This document shows positions 1 to 13,008 of a stretch of DNA of 64,000 bases, one piece after another. Source of the DNA: Tachypleus tridentatus (lineage: Eukaryota; Arthropoda; Merostomata; Xiphosura; Limulidae). Both the position numbers and the translations under genes were made by a program. Position 1 is the first letter of the stretch. Each line of letters starts with the position of its first letter. The DNA lies in NCBI RefSeq assembly GCF_004210375.1, contig NC_134825.1, positions 62,301,558 through 62,365,557 of the forward strand, in the 5' to 3' direction. The notes under the pieces were generated by a model that was given only the letters and a program-made list of their open reading frames with translations, was not told where the DNA came from and did no database searches.

Positions 1-777
1 CAAAGAAACAGCTAACTTGTTACAAAAGAGAGGAAAAATCCCTTATCTAGATTATTTATTTCTCGAAATATATTGTTTAATTGCTAAAAAAAACTACCAT
101 GGTAATACATTCTGCCACTTGCTTCATCTGAACTTATATTTCAGTTTCTTTCGGATTTGTTTCCCAAACTTGTGTTATTTTTTTACACATAAATTTCAGT
201 AAAATGGTGTGATACACAGCCCTTTGAAATATGAATAATTTAAACCTCGAAATAGGGATAACAAATAAAACAAGAATCAAGTTATGTCATAATAAGCTTT
301 AATGTTATAAAAATAAACCAAGACTCATTCAATTGATATTTGTTCTACATCAGATTCACTGATTGTTTTTAATTTGGCATTATTTTTTTCGCTAATAAAT
401 TCACCTGTCTGGAATTAAAGAAAGAGCTACACAATGGGCTATCTGTGCATAGGATGTGAATTTAACCTGGTTACAAAACACAATGTTATAATTTTAACCT
501 ATTATTAGATGCAGGTTTTATTTTATATTTGTTTTGATTGTCACATGTAACTTAATTATAACACTTCTTACTTAGTTTAATTAAAACTTGGATATAATGT
601 TTTTCGGTTACTCTTTATTGGAATGAAATTAATGTCTTTATTATTATATATTTATATATAATTACTAAAATACTGTAGACGTGATAAAGTAAAATTAAAC
701 CCCACAATACATATATATTTATACGTACATGAAATACTACAAAATATAACATATGTAACTTACGTGACAGCCGTTGA

Positions 778-1096
778 GGCCCGTCATGACGAGGTGAGTT
801 AAGGCGTTCGAATTACGCTCTAACCAAACATGCTCGCCCTTTCAGCTATGGAGGCGTTAAAATGCACTAGATGAGCTTACGCTACAGTCAAGATTGAATA
901 CATTATAATATTACTGTATCAAATGAGATTACCTTGTAATTCAGGTTTTGGTACTATTCGTTGGTAGAAGAGTAGCCTAAAAGGTGGAGGTGGGTGGTGA
1001 TAACTGGCTGCTTTCCCTCTGGTTTTACACTGCTAACTTAGGGACGGCTAGCGCAGATAGCCCTCATGTAGCTTTGCGAAAAATTCCAAAACAAAC
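778..1096 (+). repeat. SINE family A, with internal insertion
   Basis: Shows a tRNA-like head, the ACATGCTCGCCCTTTCAGC core, and a tail (GGTGATAACTGGCTGC to GCGAAAAATTCC). About 90 bp of foreign AT-rich sequence splits the core after GGCGTTAAAATG. Part of the same foreign sequence also occurs near 1,762-1,836. The unit 2 copy (41,488) shares the insertion, but the copy at 59,283 lacks it. Confidence 0.75.
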
Positions 1097-1559
1097 AGAG
1101 AGACGTGGACACACGAAATAGAAAATAAAACTTTAAGTGGAATTCTACATTGTTATCAATATTTGTGCCAGATAATGCTTTCACAATCGTATATAAATGT
1201 AAATCTATTAACTCACTTCAAGGGAAACGCTGTGGAGACTTTGAACGGGAACATAGCACAATCAAATAAAGCACTATTCTATTATTAACCACTTTGTAAT
1301 TAAGTTATAGTATTGCCTCTTGATAAAACAACATGGGAAAAGGTATTTAAGGTTTAGACGTTATTATACCTAGGAGTTAATATTTATCCCATTTGTGGCG
1401 AGTATGAAAATTCCAGAGTTTTTTTCTTTATTTTTGTTTATTAAAGAAGAACGAATCAACTTTCACGCTCACGTAGACGACAATGTCGATAGGATGTGTT
1501 GAAACTATTGTGATATTAGCGGAACTAAATTAATACTAAAAATAGATTCATACTGCCTG

Positions 1560-1765
1560 AATTTAGCATACATATTGAAAGAAATGTTACATTGCCAAAC
1601 GGTTAGTAAAACGAGTTTCATATTGCCAGAAACTAAACAAATCTGTTCAAAAATGTATGATATTTATGGAACTGAACGGATGTGTTAAAAGGAGTGTTAC
1701 ATTGTCTGAACGAAAAGGAGTGTCGTTGTTTAAACGGATGTTTTGAAAGGAATGTCACAATATAA
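1560..1765 (+). repeat. Short degenerate tandem repeat (unit 1)
   Basis: Five to six loose repeats of about 30-39 bp are built from motifs such as GAAAGGAATGTTACATTG and GAACGGATGTGTT. The same tract occurs in unit 2 at about 41,870-42,040. The motif resembles the minisatellite at 40,887 and may be an older part of the same array. Confidence 0.45.
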
Positions 1766-2559
1766 TGTGTCAAGATTGGACACATTATATTGCTGTATTA
1801 AATGAGATTACCTTGTAATTCAAGTTTTGGTACTACGTGTATTTTGACGTTGTTCTTAAAAGACTCGTTTCACCAAGAGGTTGAGAGATACTAAGAAGAT
1901 AAACGAAAACCAAATACCAGCGACGTAATCAACCATACGACATATAAATCATATTCTTTGCTTAAAACAAATAATCACCTCATGGAACACAAATAATTAT
2001 CAACTAATACTTCTAATTATTAACTGAGCTATTACTTTATTTGTAGTCGCGAACTCATATTTAATGAAATACCTTCGTTAAATTCTAAATGGATAATGGG
2101 ATGCACTGACCTTTAACTATCACAATGACACACGAAACGTGTCTAATTTTAAAATGGATTTATCTATTGCAAACTCTTTGGATTTCATTACCATATTTTT
2201 ATCGTTGCAAATCTGTAAAATTACCACTGATTTATCGGAAGACACCTTAACAGAATATTTACAATAAATTATGTTTATTATGTCACTTCCATCAGTAAAC
2301 GAATACGAAGGAAAATTTGTAAATGTTGCTTAGAAATCAAATCAAAGGCCACCATCGTTCTGAACGTTATGTTTAGTCTATGTTGAAAGAGAAACACTTT
2401 TATTGTTTTTACTAACAATATTTTTTATTTTTTTATCTGAAACAATTTTTTTACAAACAACCTTTTCATTTAAAAACTATGATAGCAACTAATGTGATAT
2501 TTTCTAGTTTTTATGTAAGCTGTTGCACTACCTATTAAAGTGATAGCTTCTATTGAAGT

Positions 2560-2672
2560 GTTCTCCGTTGGTACAGCAGTATGTTTACGTATTTAGATCG
2601 CTAAAATCAATGGTTCGATTCCCCTAGATGGACTCAGAAGATAGTCCGATGTAGCTGTGCAAAATTAAAAAC
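2560..2672 (+). repeat. SINE family C
   Basis: TTGGTACAGCAGTATGTTTACG, then GGTTCGATTCCCCTAGATGG and ACTCAGAAGATAGTC. Shared with unit 2 (42,796). Confidence 0.65.
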
Positions 2673-3848
2673 AAATATTCTGTTGAAAGAAGCGGCAGGT
2701 ATATATTCACACTCAATCTTACTGAAATAAGTACTATTTCTAAACGAAATATCGTGAGAATATTTCATTTATTTTAAAAAAGCATATACTGGGAATTGTT
2801 GGCGATTGTTAATAAGGTTTTTTACGTGTTGTGTGTAATACAGTAAGATGTAACAAAAATCTGTTTGGATAATATACTGTGTTTGTAAGTGATTAAAATA
2901 AAATAAAATATATAGTTGTCAGCGAGTGCTACTGAAACCGTATTTGTTTCATCTTGTTCTTGACCTAGCACACAGTGTCGACCCATCCAAATTATGTGAC
3001 TATACGAAAGATTTTGTCACATGATGTTCAATAGCGTAATAAAAACATACAGTTATGCACATTTTTATGAAATAATTTGATTTTCGATTAAATAAATTGT
3101 GGATATTCTAACAAAAACAGAATAATGTTTTTACTGCAGATTGAACGCCATCGACGAAATTGTTTCAAGGACAGCACAGGATACAGGAAATCATTCTCAA
3201 AAAATACCATTTCCTCTTATTATTACCATATGTAATTATTCTAACCACATGAAGTCATGCCGTATTATGTATTGAGATGCTATAAAACTACCCATTATGT
3301 CAAAATTAATATAATTGTTATTACTATCGTGTAAAGAGATTCATTTCTGTTAGTTCGTATACAGAATCTAATCTTCAGTTGCATCGAAAGAAATCTTTAG
3401 CACATATAATTCTTCTTTCAATAGCTGAGTATTGGTTTGACCAAAGTACACAAAAATTTACATGTTAACCAGTTCAAACACATTTAAACAGTTATACGGC
3501 AGTAAATAAAATGTTAATCCAATGTGTTGAAAATGACAAGATTTCTACACAGATATTTCGAACCTATATTTAAATTTATATATTAATTTACAACCGAATA
3601 CAGAATCTCTTAGATATTTTTGAATTCATAGAACACAATTATACCTCACTTCCTTTTTCTAATATATAAAACTACCCATTTTGTCAAAATTAATATAATT
3701 GTTTTTTCTATCGTGTGAAAAGATTCATTGCTGTTAATTCGTATACAGAATCTCTTAGATGTTTATGAATTCATAGAGCAGAATGATATTTCACTTCCTT
3801 TTTTCAAAATATGATTGTGTTGTTTCTAAAAGTTCAACTAATGGTTAG

Positions 3849-4045
3849 GACCGGCATGGCTAGGTGGTTAAGGCATTTAAGTCGTAAAATGAGGTGCGCG
3901 GCTTTGAATCTCCGTCAACCAAACATGTTTTCCCTTTCAGCCGTAGGGGCATTATAAAGTTACGGTTAATCCCACTATTCGTTGGTAAAATTTGGCGGTG
4001 GGCGGTGATAACTAGCTGCTTTCCCTCTGGTCTTTAACTCTTCCC
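3849..4045 (+). repeat. SINE family A
   Basis: Head GACCGGCATGGCTAGGTGG, core and part of the tail are present; the 3' end is lost. Shared with unit 2 at 43,862, so it predates the duplication. Confidence 0.75.
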
Positions 4046-5066
4046 TCTAACTAATGGTTAAACACAACATTCCCTTGGGCCTAAAAAGTGTTATTGTTCA
4101 ACTTTAAGTTCGTCTTATGACTTACAAGCAACTTATAAACGCACATTTTACATGGCTTTTTCAATACTCTTGATAAACGAATTCAACAGAGTATATTCAA
4201 ACACACCAAATATACGGAAGTTGTTAAACTAGTATGCTGACGAAAAGAGAAACATGAAGTCCAATCACACTTTCTTATCGTTCTGGTTATAAATGGTAAC
4301 AATTGTATCTCGCACAAGTTCTCAATACATTCTCATGATAGTATCTAAAATTCATATTAGATTTATTGTGCACTCCCTGGAGCTCCATAAAGATTGAATA
4401 TTCCATTCTAAGAGAAGAGTCAGCATAAAAAAAACAACTTGTTATCACATTTTATGTAGCATGTTGAAAAATCCCTACTATTCTGTGATAAGTAGCAAGT
4501 CACTAATCCCTTTTCCATTTAATCAAATAATCCCAGACACTTTTAATTTTACAACTAATATCAATCTCTATAGATAAAGTAATTTTATTACATTTTGTAG
4601 GTTTCTTTTATTCTTTAAGAGAAGCGTCTCAGTAGAAAAAAAGTATTTATACTTTCATAAAATATATTATCAAAAACATATATATATATTATATAAATAA
4701 TAAAAGAATATAATTAACATACTAAAAGCTTATCCCAGTATGCTGTAATCCAACAATGTCTTACAGGAGTATCAGTTTGATCGTTAGCTCCACGTAACAA
4801 CTGATGTTCATAAGATTTTAAATATTAATTACAAATTTGTTCAGCGATGTTTTCAAAAAAGTATTAAAATTTATTTTGTGCATTCTTTGTTAAATATTTC
4901 CCTGTATAATTAAATATTTATCTTACGAAATACTTGGTCTACTGACTTAGTCATACAAAGATGTACAAAGCCGTGCTCAACAGCAAAAACAAATTAATGA
5001 AGGTTTTAGTGTGAATTTTAAATGTGAAGGAAAAATAGAATATGAATTTCACGTTAATTTATTTGC

Positions 5067-5180
5067 AGTTAAGCACAAAACTACAGAAAGAGTCAACTGT
5101 ACTCTGCCTCTCATGTTTATGGAACGCCAGTTTCTAGTGTTGTAAGCCCACAAATATTCCGCTGTGCCACTTCGGGGGAT
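5067..5180 (-). repeat. SINE family B
   Basis: Reverse orientation. The tRNA-like part runs from GTGGCACAGCGG through TTACAACAC, with the TAGCTTTGTGC-like tail at the left. Shared with unit 2 (45,808). Confidence 0.65.
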
Positions 5181-5265
5181 GGTGTTTCTGCTTTGCTAAG
5201 CAACAAAATTAATTGAGTGTCATCATAGTTACGTTAAATGTGATTTGGTTTAACAGAACTGTTTT

Positions 5266-5382
5266 TTAGTGAGGATATCTGCGGACATACAACGCTAAAA
5301 CTGGATTTCGATTCCCGTGGTGGGTAGAGTATAGAGAGCCCATTGTGTATCTTTGTGCTCAATTCAAAAAATAACAACAACA
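5266..5382 (+). repeat. SINE family B
   Basis: Includes ATCTGCGGACATACAACGC, CCCGTGGTGGG and CCCATTGTGTATCTTTGTGC, ending in an AACAACAAC tail. Shared with unit 2 (46,008). Confidence 0.75.
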
Positions 5383-5649
5383 GTGAGAATGTGAATTCAA
5401 AACTTCAAACGTATGTACTTGTTGTAAAAATATATAAGCTGTTTGTGAATATGTATAAGTAATGTTATGTTTTAATTATTACTTCTGATTAAGATGTACA
5501 GAATAATTTAATAATGTTACTTGAACAGTGAATGAATTAAAATAACATGCTCAATAATAATTATGATAATTAATAATTACCACTACAGTAATGATAGTAA
5601 TAAAAAATACTGATGATAATAATAATTGTTATAATATTTTGTTTGTATA

Positions 5650-5761
5650 TTATAACGCCCCCACGGCTGAAAGGGCGAGAATGTTTGGTGTGACGGGGAT
5701 TTTAACCCGCGAACCTCAGATTACGAGTCCAACGCCTTAACCCACCTGGCCATGCCGGGTC
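5650..5761 (-). repeat. SINE family A, head only
   Basis: Reverse-orientation tRNA-like head plus start of the core. The unit 2 copy (46,372-46,651) is full length, so this one lost its tail by deletion after duplication. Confidence 0.75.
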
Positions 5762-5882
5762 TGTTATAATGGTAAGAGTGATAATGATAACTTCCAAAAT
5801 ATTAATCAAAATTATATATTTATAAATAACATAAATTATCTTATTGGTAACTTATCACAAGGTGCTCTGACATGCAGTTTTC

Positions 5883-6008
5883 TGCCCCTCAGTGGCACGA
5901 GGTATGCCCACGGACTGATAACGCTGAAAGCCATAATTAAGCACCCGTGGTGGGGTGAGCACAAATATTCTATTGTGTAACTTTAGGCTTAACTTCAAAC
6001 AAACAATC
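5883..6008 (+). repeat. SINE family B
   Basis: Starts TGCCCCTCAGTGGCACGAGG, with CCCGTGGTGGGG in the middle and a tail of AACTTCAAACAAACAA. Shared with unit 2 (46,766). Confidence 0.75.
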
Positions 6009-7541
6009 AATCAGTTTCCAGCACATTTAAATATTTGGCCTATTAACTGTTTACCTCCACCATGTTGTATTCAATAGGAAGATCTGTTTCTAATCAAATA
6101 TTTTATACTGAAATTCTTAAATAAATGGTAGAAATTTAGAATATCGACACTACTTCACCTTTCTCTGTCTACGTTTAAAACAAATAAAAGTACGTAAAGA
6201 CTCTTTTTAGTGCTATATTAAAATTTTTGTCATTGTTTTTCGTTGAAACCAGCGAATGAATGTTTGCTAGATTTCATATTAAGAATTATGCTACTTTAAA
6301 ACTCATAAACATAGTAACTCTTGATAGTAAAGTACGACGATAATAAAGTGTGTTCAATAAAAAAAACACGTTGATTACGTAATTTAATTTTCCAACGCGA
6401 TTAATTTTATTTTCACAAACTCGGCTCTTTATCTGTTGTATCAACCACAATTAGTAATTGAAGTTGTAAAATCAAAATTACCATCTTTAACAATTTTTTG
6501 AACTACTGAGTTGTAATATACACTCAGACAACTACATGTTGCAAGTTCTCACCATCAGTATAATTACACTACCGCTATCTGTCGACTCTGGTTCTCTTAT
6601 AGCACATACAGATGGCAAGGAACAAACTTCAAGGTAAGACTCTATGCCACACGCAAATGAGATATGTCCCATTCATTGGAAAATCACGTGACATGAAAAG
6701 TAACTTTGGGCTATAAAGATGACCTGAAAAACTCTTTCAGGTCACTGGTTAAAGTTACACCAGGAATTTATTACTACTGCGAAGTTAAACATACAACATC
6801 AGTTCCATGCTGCTCCTGCTATTCATTGTGATTATATTCTACATTGAAGTGAAATGTCAAGAGTTTTTTTTATATACATCTGGTAAGAACTCATTAAACA
6901 GTGTAAGTTGAATGACCAATCATTTGTAATAAAAATGGCAGAATAAGTGATTCTTGATTTTCATAAAACTCAAATAACAGGGAATGACTTACACGAGTTT
7001 AAAAAAAAAAACATTTTATATCTTCTCATAATTTAAAGATTTTAAACGTGTCTGTATTCACTGTATACCATGCCAACTAGATCACTCTTAATGGTTAAAG
7101 CCTTTTAAATTGGCTACATCACAAATTAAAGGAGGCATAACTGCAGACATTCTCAGTGATTTTCAGTGAAATATAGCCGAATTACAGCGGTCGAATACTC
7201 TGTATTTATTGGCATAAAGAATTCACGTATAGAAACAGCGGGGAATAGTAATTTTCTTTCTGGAAGCCTGAAACCTTCATTCACATATGATCTTCCTACG
7301 AAAATAACTGAAACTTTCAGACATGTGAAAACTTAAAAACGTATAAATATTGGGGACATTCAACAAAATTTAATTCACTTTTCTATTTTTAAAGGGTTAC
7401 AAGCATTGTAACACTCAAATATTATGCGATATTCAATGGCATCGAGGAAATCTTGAGCACATAAATATTCTTCTTTGATTAGTTGAGGATTGGTTTGATC
7501 TAAACACAAAAAACATCACATGTCAGGTAGTTAAAACACAT

Positions 7542-7590
7542 CTGCTCGGCATGGCCTAGTGAGTTAAAGCCTTCGACTCGTAATTGGCTT
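7542..7590 (+). repeat. SINE family A head fragment
   Basis: CTCGGCATGGCCTAGTGAG through CGACTCGTAATTGG only. The same fragment occurs in unit 2 at 48,073. Confidence 0.6.
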
Positions 7591-7626
7591 CGGTAATTTT
7601 TCTTATAATTCTATTTATGCATTCGG

Positions 7627-7909
7627 TTTTGGTTTTGTTTTGTTTTGGAATTTCGTACAAAGCTACTCGAGGGCTATCTGTGCTAGCCGTCCCTAATTTA
7701 GTAGTGTAAGACTAGAGGGAAGGCAGCTAGTCATCACCACTCACCGCCAACTCTTGGGCTACTCTTTTATCAACGAATAGTGGGATTGACCGTCACATTA
7801 TAACGCCCCCACGGCTGGGAGGGCGAGCATGTTTGGCGCGACTCGGGCGCGAATCCGCGACCCTCTGATTACGAAGTGCACGCCTTAACGCGCTAGGCCA
7901 TGCCAGGCT
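7627..7909 (-). repeat. SINE family A, full length, unit 1 only
   Basis: Complete reverse-orientation element from TTTTGTTTTGGAATTTCG to CTAGGCCATGCCAGGC. It is absent at the matching unit 2 site (about 48,125), so it either inserted after the duplication or was lost from unit 2. Its good match to the family consensus favours recent insertion. Confidence 0.85.
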
Positions 7910-8044
7910 TTATGCATCCTGATAAAGGGTATATACATGCAACCCTATTTAAAAATTATTTTCAAACACTTATAAATTTAGTATCAATTGCAGATTCTAG
8001 GAAATAAGCTAGAACCATAAAATTGAACACAATTTTTCAGATTA

Positions 8045-8268
8045 GGGGCGCTCTACACCTAATCAGAGGGTATGGAGTTCGAATCCACGTCGCACTAAAC
8101 ATGCTCGACATTTCAGCCGTGGGGATGTTATAATGACAATCCCACTATTCGTTGGTAAAAGAGAAGCCCAAGAATTGGCGGGGGTTGGTGATGACTAGCT
8201 GCCTTCCCTCTACTCTTACATTGCTGAAATGAGGACGGCCCTCGTATGGTTTTGCGCGAAATAGGGAA
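8045..8268 (+). repeat. SINE family A
   Basis: The head begins partway (GGGGCGCTCTACACC), followed by the full core and a tail ending GCGCGAAATA. Shared with unit 2 (48,279). Confidence 0.75.
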
Positions 8269-9202
8269 TCAACCAAACCAATCAAACACATTTAAAAAGT
8301 TAAACGGCAGTATATATAATGTTAATCCAAAATGCTGAAAATGACAAGATTTATGCACAGAGAGTTCGAATCTATATTTGAATTTATATATTAATTTAAA
8401 ACTTTATGTAATTTGATAATTCAGAAGACTGAATAAAAAAGACATGATTCTAGCATCAAAATGTACATAAACTTAAAACAAATATAAAGATTTCTATTTT
8501 GATACTTGTATGTTATGAATACACATCACTTCGTATTAAATCAAAATTTATGGCAAAAATATTTGTTGTAAATTTTCAGAGTACCCAAAGGTAAAATTTG
8601 TTTCACATAATTTTCTCCTACACTTGGAGGTTGCTAAAGCCTTTATATATACACTTTAATAAATATATATACATTTGTCTTATTTGGATAAATTTCAAAT
8701 AAAACATTATGTCACTATGGTTGTCACCAATTAAACTGCATGAAATATAACAAAAATAATTTGATACGTGACACTATGCATCAAAAACAAAATATATTTT
8801 TGTATTTTATTATATATATATTTACTCAGAAAACTAAGAGAAATAACACTATAATGAATGATCCATGGAGTCGTCAAGCTATTATTTCACTAATTCCTTT
8901 ATTTTAAATTTATAAATATAGTTAACAAATATTTTATGGTAATTTTTGAGTTTCTCATCAGATACTTTACTAGGTACTACATAGCACAAATGTTCAAATG
9001 TGTATATATGGATATCTGATAAACAATTTAATGATCTATTCATTTCTGACAAACAATTAATTGGAAAATGTGGTTTCTCAAGCTCTAAACTTTGTTAGTT
9101 TAGGTCGTCTTTCTTTCACACATACGTCTCTGTGGTCACACATTGTTATAACCTGAACTGAAATCTAAAAATAACATATTTTATGCATTTATTTTAAGGC
9201 CC

Positions 9203-9388
9203 TTTTACCCGTGGTGGCGTTATAATGTGACGGTTAATCTCACTATTCGGTGGTAAAACAATAGCCAAAGAGTCGGCAATGGATGATGATAACTTGCTGC
9301 CTTCCCTGTAGTCTTACACTTTGCTGAATTGTAGACGATTGACGCATATAGCCCTCGTATAGCTTTGCACGAAATCCAAAACAAACAA
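9203..9388 (+). repeat. SINE family A, 3' two-thirds
   Basis: Runs from CGTGGTGGCGTTATAATG to GCACGAAATCCAAAACAAAC with no tRNA head. Shared with unit 2 (49,034). It lies just downstream of the candidate terminal exon region. Confidence 0.75.
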
Positions 9389-9654
9389 GCATTTATTTTA
9401 AATATTCGTAATGATTCGAGGAAAAAAAAAACTGGTCTACATCTTACGGAAGTTCGCTGAGAAGTGATCATCGTCTCTGTATCTTGCTACAACAAGTAAC
9501 TTAGAGGTTAAAATTAAGGAAGAAATGCTATAATATAATCATTTTAAAAACTGACTGACAACACAGAAAGGAAGCGAAAATTATTTTATTCATAATTTTT
9601 TTATACTTTTCCATATTCAGCATAAAGTGTAGGTAATTAATATAAAACAAGCGT

Positions 9655-9925
9655 GGGCCCGGCATGGCCAAGCGTGTTAAGGCGTGCGACTCGTAATCTG
9701 AAAGTCGCGGGTTAACATCCCGGTCGCGTCAAACATGCTCGCCCTTTCAGCCGAGGGGGCGTTATAATGGAACGATCAATCCCACTATTAGTTGGTAAAA
9801 GTGTAGCTCAAGAGTTGGCGGTGATGACTAGCTGTCTTCCCTCTAGTCTTACACTGCTAAATTAGGGACGACTAGCACAGATAGCCTTCGAGTAGCTTTC
9901 TGCGAAATTCCAAAAACAAACAAAC
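9655..9925 (+). repeat. SINE family A, full length, unit 1 only
   Basis: Starts GGGCCCGGCATGGCCAAGCG and ends AAAAACAAACAAACG. At this point unit 1 lacks about 395 bp that unit 2 has (49,465-49,860), so the insertion went with a deletion rather than a simple target-site duplication. Confidence 0.85.
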
Positions 9926-10084
9926 GAAACACAATATTCTACTTTTAACTTGTAAGCTATTTCCAGTGTTAAACATCTATGATAATCCTTAATTTAGCAG
10001 AAGCTATTCTAAATTAAGAACATGTTAAATACCGCAACTGATTGTTTTTACTTTTCAGTTCAGATAATTTATTACAACTTTGTT

Positions 10085-10196
10085 TGTTTCAAGAGAAATG
10101 CTACATTGGACTATCTGTTGTATCCACTGCGGGGAATCGAACCCCAGTATTTAGCGCTGTACGTCAGTAAACTTAATGTAGTCTCACCAGAGGACT
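10085..10196 (-). repeat. SINE family C (tRNA-like), old copy
   Basis: Reverse orientation. Contains GGGGAATCGAACCCCAG (T-arm region), AGCGCTGTACGTCAGTAAA and CTCACCAGAGGAC. Shared with unit 2 (50,016). It lies in the intron or region downstream of exon 5. Confidence 0.65.
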
Positions 10197-12204
10197 CATT
10201 ATAACTTGTTCAATTATAAGCATTGAACATCTGTTATACTCGTGTATAATGCAGGATTAGTTTGTTACACTTTAAAACATTAAAGTAATCAAATCCAATT
10301 TATTTAGGTTTTATCAAAATATCTATTAATTATATGAGTAGCTTCATCTAATGATTAAATTTATAAGTAAAAAGTACGTTATAACTTAACTCCTCAAAAA
10401 TTATAAATTAAACATGTTACACAATTTCATCTAATGCCTTCAACAGAACTAGATTGAACTAACCGGTTGGGAACACAGGATCATTTTCAAATTGATAAGC
10501 GTTTCAATGCACGATTCATTCTAGAAGGAGAAACAGAACATTAATAACGAGACATTCATGAGCGAGATTTTTATTGCATAAAAACTATTTAAGTTTTCAT
10601 AAACATCTACATAAGGAATATATTTCAAACAAAACAACATGGGATGATTGTAAATACTAGTTATTATTAAAGTTAAAATAAACTAAAAATGAACATTTAT
10701 GCAAATAAGTGTCTCATTTAGGCTATTCAAATATATATTTGTTTCTCATAGTCTTAAAGATATTTAATGAAGTTTTCCTAGTATCTTATAAGTAATCAAA
10801 TATGTTTTATGAATAACATAAATGGAATCCATGATAAAATGATATTTAATTTTCATGCCAATCAAAGTCTAGTTTTTTTTACAAAACATTATAACATTGT
10901 AACATCGAGACGTATATCAATTTTCAACCTTTAATATTAAGATATTCTATTTGAAAAAATCTTTACTTTAATAGCAAATTTTGAAGAATTTATAAAAAAA
11001 AAAAAAAGCCAAAAATCACATGTTAGCATTAAGGTCAGAAAGTGAAACAAGTGATTTCTTCCAACTTGTACACAGATGTCATAAAATAATATACCTATCA
11101 ATTAACAATAAATAATTTAACAAATAGCTTTATTTAATATGGGTTACAGCACATTGACATTCAGAAATAAGAACTGATAGTAGTAGACTTTGAAAATGCC
11201 ATGTATGAGAAAAATACAGTTTGGAGGCAAATTTTTTCAACCATTATTTTATAAAGTATTTTTGCAAGGGTTTTAACTTTTTTGACGTCCTTCCAATATC
11301 AATGTACGTGATTCGGTAGGATAAATTTATTCTTTCTTTTACGAGCTTGGGAATATTTATTTATCCTAATAAAATTACAAATATTATAGAATGTTATCTG
11401 TGAGAAATATCATAAGTAAATGAAGAAAAATATCCACTTACCACAGCTTGTATCACAGCTACCATACTATCTCTGGTCTGTGAAAAAGGAGAAAAAACAA
11501 AACAAAAAAAAACAGTTTGTTCTTGATAGCATAAAACTTATTTCGTGTAAAGTGTAGCTTTGTATTCATAGCTTTCCTCTAAACAAATTCATTAGATAGA
11601 TATCATATGAAATTCTTCTTTCGAGAATGTGATTTTAGTATCTGTTTAATGTCTTCTACAAATTACAAAAATGCTCAAAGAGCATAAGTGAAATAGGCCA
11701 ATAATATGAAGGAATAACTTTTTCAAAACGTACATGTTTTGTCACATTCTCAAAATAAAGACCAACAGCCATTACCACTTTATCTGCTTTTTAGGTTATC
11801 GTTCTCTAGGTTGTTGGTTGTATATAAAATAAAATAAATACAACCAACAGTGAGTTAATAAATTCATAAATATTCAAATTCTTATATCATTCCACGGTAT
11901 TAGAATGAAACAATCTGTGCAGTTTCATTTTTATTTATCTAGATGTGATGACTATTTGCTTATGATCTCTTAACCAATAGATACCCTAATCATCTGTCAT
12001 TTATTTCCAATTTATCACAAAAATAATACATATTCATAAAGAACAAAACGTATTTCCTCATCCATGTAAGGATCTACGTTTGCTAACAATGCATCAAATA
12101 TAAATAATAATATCAAGAGTATCTAGAAAACCGGGTATATATATTTATTTTAACACATTTTCATTCATTGTTTTAAAAATAAAAGATTGAATGAAAATAT
12201 ATTA

Positions 12205-12314
12205 GTTTTCTTATAGCAAAGGTAGATGGGGCTATCTGCTGTTGCTCCAAGGTGAACATAACCACCCATTTTGGCATTGTACCTCCGAAGACTTACCGCG
12301 GTATCACCAGGGAA
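12205..12314 (-). repeat. SINE family C, old copy
   Basis: Starts CTTATAGCAAAGGTAGATGG and ends ACTTACCGCGGTATCACCAGG. Shared with unit 2 (52,258). Confidence 0.6.
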
Positions 12315-12740
12315 CATTTGACATTAAAACCATTATTTAGTTTTATATGTATTTAATATGAACCACATATCTTCTTAGTTTCTTTTTCAGATGTAATTAT
12401 TATTAAAAAAGTAATAATTGTATGCTCTTGTAAAGATCAGCAAATGAAAAGTTATTTTTTATAGGGTATGTTATAATATTTAATGTAGGTATTATCAACT
12501 TATTTATTGTATGATTGTATAGTTTGCTCATAACAAGACAGTTAAACGTATTAAATTTATAGAAAATGATATGACAAGTTTAGTTACGTAACTCGGTAAG
12601 AGTCGCACGTTGTGGAGATTATGTTACGTCACGTGAAATTTACAGATGTCGATGATATGTCGCAAGCTGAAAATTGAGTTATAAATATATACATAATGTT
12701 AGACGAGTAAACAGCAGACAAAGAACTCGAGAAGCTACGT

Positions 12741-13008
12741 TTGGTTTGTTTGTTTCGAATTTCGCGCAAAGCTACACCAGGGCTATCTGCGCTATCCGTC
12801 CACAATTTAGATGAGTAAGCCTATGAGGGAAAACAGCCAGTCATCACTACTTCTTGGGCTACTATTTCACCAACGAATAGTGGTATTGACTGCACATTAC
12901 AATGCCCCTACGGCTAAAGGGGCGATTATGTTTGGTGTGACGAGGATCCAAACCCGTGACCCTCGGATTGCGTGTTGAGTGCCCTAACCACCTGACCATA
13001 TAAGGCCG
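12741..13008 (-). repeat. SINE family A, full length
   Basis: Reverse orientation from GGTTTGTTTGTTTCGAATTT to the CCACCTGACCATATAAGGCC head. Shared with unit 2 (52,815). It lies in intron 3 of the unit 1 gene. Confidence 0.8.
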